This document shows, piece after piece, positions 61,401 to 64,000 of a stretch of 64,000 nt of DNA. The notes beneath the pieces are model-generated. The model was not told where the DNA came from and ran no database searches. It saw only the letters and a program-made list of their open reading frames with translations. A program made the translations under genes and the position numbers. The stretch lies in contig CAJOHD010000001.1 in the NCBI GenBank assembly GCA_905234275.1, forward strand, positions 204,519-268,518, read 5' to 3'. Position 1 is the stretch's first letter. Each line of letters starts with the position of its first letter. This DNA comes from an uncultured Bacteroidales bacterium. GTDB lineage: Bacteria > Bacteroidota > Bacteroidia > Bacteroidales > F082.

Positions 61401-62793
61401 TATCAACGACTTACGTGCTGTTGACTATAAAGATAAAGATGATAACAAGTATCAGGTCGTGGTGAGCCGTGCTGCTGAGATGAAGATTTTGGACCACAAC
61501 ACAGGCGTTGCTCTCGTCACAGAGAACATTCCTTACGGTTCGAAGTTGTACATTCCGGCTGGCAGCGACGTCAACCAGGGCGACATCATCTGCGAATGGG
61601 ATAAGTATAACTCACTTATCATCTCTGAGCACGACGGTAAGGCACGTTTCGACAACATCGTTGAAAACGTCACATTCCGTAACGAATCAGATGAGCAGAC
61701 AGGTTACAACGAGCGCGTTATCATTGAAGGTCGTAAGTTCTCGAAGAACCCATCTATCTCAATCGTTGACAAGAACGGCGATGTTATCAAGTCATACGAC
61801 TTGCCAGTCGGCGCACACGTCATGGTTGAAGACGGCGACAAGATCCATGCTGGTGACATCCTGACCAAGAAGCCACGTGCTACTGGAGGTTTGGGCGATA
61901 TCACCGGTGGTCTTCCACGTGTTACAGAGCTCTTTGAGGCACGTAACTCTTCAGAGCCGGCTATTATCTCTGAAATCGACGGTGAGGTATCATTCGAGAA
62001 GAAGCTTGTCCGTGGTAACCGTGTGTTGGTTGTCACATCAAAGACAGGCGATGTGAAAAAGTATCTCATCCCGACAACGAAAGAGGTTTTGGCTTCAGAA
62101 AACGACTACGTAAAGGCTGGTCAGCCATTGTCAGAAGGTGCTATCACACCTGCTAACATTTTGGCTATCGAAGGCCCTATGAAGGTTCAGGAATATATTG
62201 TGAACAACGTTCAGGAAGTGTATCGTTCACAGGGTGTTACCATCAACGGTAAGCACTTTGAGGTCATCGTTCGTCAGATGATGCGTAAAGTTGAAATCGA
62301 CGATCCAGGTGATACAAGATACCTTGAGGGCGAGCTCGTCAGCAAGATCGCATTCCAGGAGACCAACGACGACATCTTCGGAAAGGTCGTTGTCACCGAT
62401 CCGGGCGATTCAGAGACATTGTTCGTGGGACAGATTATCTCAGCAAGAAGACTGCGTGATGAGAATTCATCATTGAAACGTCGCGACAAGAAGCTTGTTG
62501 AGGCCCGTGACGCACAGCCGGCAACGGCACACCAGGTGCTTCAGGGTATCACCCGCGCTGCATTGCAGACAGACAGCTTCATCTCAGCTGCTTCATTCCA
62601 GGAGACAACGAAGGTCTTGACACAGGCTGCTATCAGCGCAAAGACCGACTATCTCGAGGGTATGAAGGAGAACGTCATCGTGGGTCACAAGATCCCTGCA
62701 GGTACAGGTTTGCGCGAATACGACGATTTGATCGTTGGTTCGAAGGAAGACCTGCAGCCTGAGGTTTTGACGGTTGAACCAGTAGAGGCGTAA
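58492..62793 (+). CDS. rpoC: DNA-directed RNA polymerase beta' subunit
   Basis: Subunit of 1433 residues. Zinc-binding [20 protein letters not shown] near residues 62-82; catalytic [15 protein letters not shown] with the three Asp residues; bridge-helix region [19 protein letters not shown]; second zinc site with [16 protein letters not shown]; trigger-loop region [16 protein letters not shown]. Length is typical of Bacteroidota. A REP palindrome lies 39 nt after the stop. Confidence 0.99.
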   Translation: MALNKNNTLNSNFSKITISLASPESISDRSYGEVLKPETINYRTYKPERDGLFCERIFGPVKDWECHCGKYKRIRYKNIVCDRCGVEVTEKKVRRERTGHIQLVVPVAHIWYFRSLPNKIGALLGIPTKKLDSIIYYERYVVVQPGIMAEQGINKLDLLSEEEYLDILEKLPIENQHLPAEDPNKFIAKMGAEAIYDLLVQIDLEKEAGELRDKAHKETSQQRKADALKRLQVFEAFREANKHVENRPEWMILKVIPVTPPELRPLVPLDGGRFATSDLNDLYRRVIIRNNRLKRLIEIKAPDVIMRNEKRMLQEAVDSLLDNSRKSSAVKTDSNRPLKSLSDSLKGKQGRFRQNLLGKRVDYSGRSVIVVGPDLNMNECGLPKDMAAELYKPFVIRKMIERGIVKTVKSAKKIVDRKDPVVWDILENILKGHPILLNRAPTLHRLGIQAFQPKLVEGKAIRLHPLVCTAFNADFDGDQMAVHLPLGNAAILEAQILMLASHNILNPANGAPITVPSQDMVLGLYYITKPRKSTPDHIVKGEGKKFYSAEEVIIAYNEKKVDMHAIIYVKVPVRKEDGSIVEEMVETTVGRVKFNQVVPAGFGYINKLLNKKALRDIIGDMVKLLGTAVTTKFLDDIKNMGYYMAYKGGLSFNLGNVLIPSVKEELIRQANEEVNAIREEYNMGFITGNERYNKIIDIWGHVVTKLTDEVMKLLPQDDQGFNPVYMMLDSGARGSKEQIRQLCGMRGLMAKPQKSTAAGGAEIIENPILSNFKEGLSVLEYFISTHGARKGLADTALKTADAGYLTRRLVDVAHDVIITEKDCGTLRGLSIGALKRGKEIVESLYDRILGRVALHDIFHPQTGELLCNGGAEITEDIAKRICDSPLKDQTIEIRSVLTCESKKGVCANCYGRNLSSGKLVQRGEAVGVIAAQSIGEPGTQLTLRTFHQGGTASSTSEDSMIKADYSGKMIINDLRAVDYKDKDDNKYQVVVSRAAEMKILDHNTGVALVTENIPYGSKLYIPAGSDVNQGDIICEWDKYNSLIISEHDGKARFDNIVENVTFRNESDEQTGYNERVIIEGRKFSKNPSISIVDKNGDVIKSYDLPVGAHVMVEDGDKIHAGDILTKKPRATGGLGDITGGLPRVTELFEARNSSEPAIISEIDGEVSFEKKLVRGNRVLVVTSKTGDVKKYLIPTTKEVLASENDYVKAGQPLSEGAITPANILAIEGPMKVQEYIVNNVQEVYRSQGVTINGKHFEVIVRQMMRKVEIDDPGDTRYLEGELVSKIAFQETNDDIFGKVVVTDPGDSETLFVGQIISARRLRDENSSLKRRDKKLVEARDAQPATAHQVLQGITRAALQTDSFISAASFQETTKVLTQAAISAKTDYLEGMKENVIVGHKIPAGTGLREYDDLIVGSKEDLQPEVLTVEPVEA

Positions 62794-62831
62794 TAGACCT
62801 TTAGACGTTAGATTTTAGACGTTAGACATTA

Positions 62832-62859
62832 GTAGAGACGCACGGCCGTGCGTCTCTAC
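62832..62859. repeat. REP palindrome after rpoC
   Basis: Perfect 28-nt copy of the palindrome found around the transposase, preceded by a spacer of repeated agacgttagat-like words (62796-62831). Confidence 0.9.
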
Positions 62860-62889
62860 ATTTTAAAAATCATCAAATAATTAATCATT

Positions 62890-63198
62890 ATGGAAAACAA
62901 CAACAAGAAACAATTGAATATTGACATTCCGGAGGCGGTTGCCGACGGTGTTTATTCAAATTTGGCTATCATCAGCCATTCTCCAACAGAATTTGTTATC
63001 GATTTTGCACAGATTGCACCGGCAATGCAGAAGGCTAAAGTGCGCTCGAGAGTCATTATGACTCCTCAGAACGCAAAACGTTTATACAGAGCATTAGCTG
63101 AAAACTTGCAGAAATTCGAACAAAATTTCGGTCCGATTAAGGATGTGAATGATAATATGGCGGCTCCGTTTACAATGGGGTCAGCAGGGGAGGCGTGA
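62890..63198 (+). CDS. DUF3467 domain protein
   Basis: Small protein of 102 residues with the DUF3467 pattern: IDIPEAVADGVYSNLAIISH, TEFVIDFAQIAP, KVRSRVIMTPQNAKRLYRAL. Function unknown. Its location directly after rpoC is common in Bacteroidota as far as I recall, but separate expression is possible because of the REP and spacer between. Confidence 0.85.
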   Translation: MENNNKKQLNIDIPEAVADGVYSNLAIISHSPTEFVIDFAQIAPAMQKAKVRSRVIMTPQNAKRLYRALAENLQKFEQNFGPIKDVNDNMAAPFTMGSAGEA

Positions 63199-63234
63199 TA
63201 TTAGATAATTGATAAAAGATAATAGATAATAGAG

Positions 63235-63269
63235 TAGGGGCGTCATTTGGCGTCCCTATTATTTTTTTG
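63235..63269 (+). terminator. terminator after the DUF3467 gene
   Basis: TAGGGGCG and CGTCCCTA form the stem, followed by TTATTTTTTT. It overlaps the last codons of the convergent gene. Confidence 0.7.
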
Positions 63270-63845
63270 ATCATTACGATAACCATTACGTGCAGCTGCC
63301 ATTCGTTCGCGAATTCCACCTTCAGTAACAAACTCTATTTCTTTCTTTTTTTGATATGATAACATCATTTTATCTACCATTCGGCAAAGTGTTATTGCGA
63401 CATTACAGAACTCTTCTTCGCTCCATTTCCAGAAAAAATTTGTATATTCTTCAAGTCGATTATGATTACGGCAATAATCTAGCATGCTGTTGAATCTTGG
63501 ATGTCCTTGACCCCATTGTTTTAATCCTTTCTTAATAATAAAATCGACATAATCCTCTTGAAGTTCTTGAATGCTAGCTCGAGCGACATTCAGAAGTTTA
63601 AGTTCCATTTCGGTAGAAGTAACACCGTCAGAAGAGCCTTCAATGATATTTTGCTTTCCTGAACGCGCTGCTTGTATCATTTGGTCAACAGTTCTGTCAC
63701 CACATTTTGGTAAAAACCTTTGTGTAAAAATAATTGTCATTTGATATATGACAACGGCTTTTTGATAAAACCATAAGTTTTGCCATATTGCCTGATTTTT
63801 CAGGACCGAAGGAAAACTATGTGAGTGATTTGAGTTGTTTTTCAT
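63243..63845 (-). CDS. four-helix-bundle protein (S23/IVP-like) with C-terminal suffix domain
   Basis: Protein of about 200 residues related to four-helix-bundle proteins encoded in 23S rRNA intervening sequences. Signature parts: LWFYQKAVVIYQMTIIFTQRF, VDQMIQAARSGKQNIIEGSS, ELKLLNVARASIQELQEDY. A C-terminal extension (CNVAITLCRMVDKMMLSYQK and further) is the suffix type that I recall for Bacteroidota. Function unknown. The start at 63845 (MKNNSNHSH) is preferred over the ATG at 63869. Confidence 0.8.
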   Translation of the reverse strand: MKNNSNHSHSFPSVLKNQAIWQNLWFYQKAVVIYQMTIIFTQRFLPKCGDRTVDQMIQAARSGKQNIIEGSSDGVTSTEMELKLLNVARASIQELQEDYVDFIIKKGLKQWGQGHPRFNSMLDYCRNHNRLEEYTNFFWKWSEEEFCNVAITLCRMVDKMMLSYQKKKEIEFVTEGGIRERMAAARNGYRNDQKNNRDAK

Positions 63846-63876
63846 AAATCTATTTTTGGTTAAAAACATATTTATT

Positions 63877-64000
63877 TTTCTAGAGTTTCTAGAGTTTCTA
63901 AAGTTTCTAGAGTTTCTAGAGTTTCTAGAGTTTCTAGAGTTTCTAGAGTTTCTAGAGTTTCTAGAGTTTCTAGAGTTTCTAGAGTTTCTAGAGTTTCTAG
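63877..64000. repeat. 9-bp tandem repeat TTTCTAGAG
   Basis: About 13.8 head-to-tail copies, one variant copy (TTTCTAAAG near 63895), running off the window end. Each unit contains the palindrome CTAG. Non-coding in most frames because of TAG. Likely a variable-number tandem repeat. Confidence 0.95.

Noticed and set aside
63877..64000. CRISPR-like array at the window end
   Set aside because: The units are 9 bp, contiguous and without spacers; no cas genes are nearby. It is a simple tandem repeat.

Overview
The window looks like a chromosomal contig of a member of the Bacteroidota, probably order Bacteroidales. The basis is promoters of the TAnnTTTG type, two proteins with type IX secretion (T9SS) C-terminal sorting tails, a rimP-nusA-infB cluster, a four-subunit 2-oxoacid:ferredoxin oxidoreductase, a GH92 mannosidase, a GT117 (DUF2723) membrane protein and a DPP IV peptidase. 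The genus cannot be told from the sequence.

Layout. 1-7.3 kb (minus strand): a left-truncated aryl polyene/flexirubin-type operon in the order tyrosine ammonia-lyase, ketoreductase, ketosynthase, methyltransferase, ACP, acyltransferase, dehydratase, second ketosynthase. 7.4-12.2 kb (minus): envelope and secreted proteins (CotH-like T9SS cargo, an unrecognised exported protein, a LEA-type lipoprotein, a second T9SS cargo). 12.3-12.6 kb: a candidate structured RNA with its own promoter and terminator. 12.7-21.6 kb (plus): an accessory array of exported proteins, three LPP20-like and six with a CsgG-like N-terminal domain joined to different C-terminal modules (DUF1566/FISUMP-like, membrane segments, FGE-sulfatase). 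21.7-22.5 kb: a REP-associated transposase bracketed by REP palindromes. 22.5-27.4 kb (minus): tRNA-Gln, terminator, rimP-nusA-infB. 27.5-34.2 kb (plus): GT117 protein and two tandem acyl-CoA synthetases. 34.2-37.6 kb (minus): GH92 and a chromate-transporter pair. 37.6-40.8 kb (plus): ABC-F ATPase, acid phosphatase, DUF2750. 40.8-45.2 kb (minus): ferredoxin oxidoreductase and an aminotransferase. 45.3-49.5 kb: two tRNA-Val, DPP IV, rpsU, xerC-like recombinase, hpf. 49.6-62.8 kb (plus): five tRNAs, tuf, tRNA-Trp, secE-nusG-rplKAJL-rpoBC. 62.8-64 kb: DUF3467, a four-helix-bundle protein and a 9-bp tandem repeat running off the end.

The main discovery candidate is the last two genes of the CsgG array. 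Their C-terminal 137 bp align without gaps. They differ at 20 positions, all at codon positions 1 or 2 and none at position 3, at codons that can all be derived from AAY (one from AAG/AGG), between otherwise identical flanks that continue past the stop codon. This is the signature of adenine-directed mutagenic retrohoming by a diversity-generating retroelement (DGR). No reverse transcriptase or template repeat was seen in the window, so these would be remote targets. The wider array can be read as an envelope system that keeps a constant CsgG-like periplasmic domain and exchanges or diversifies C-terminal recognition modules, most of them of families I recall as belonging to the C-type-lectin fold clan.
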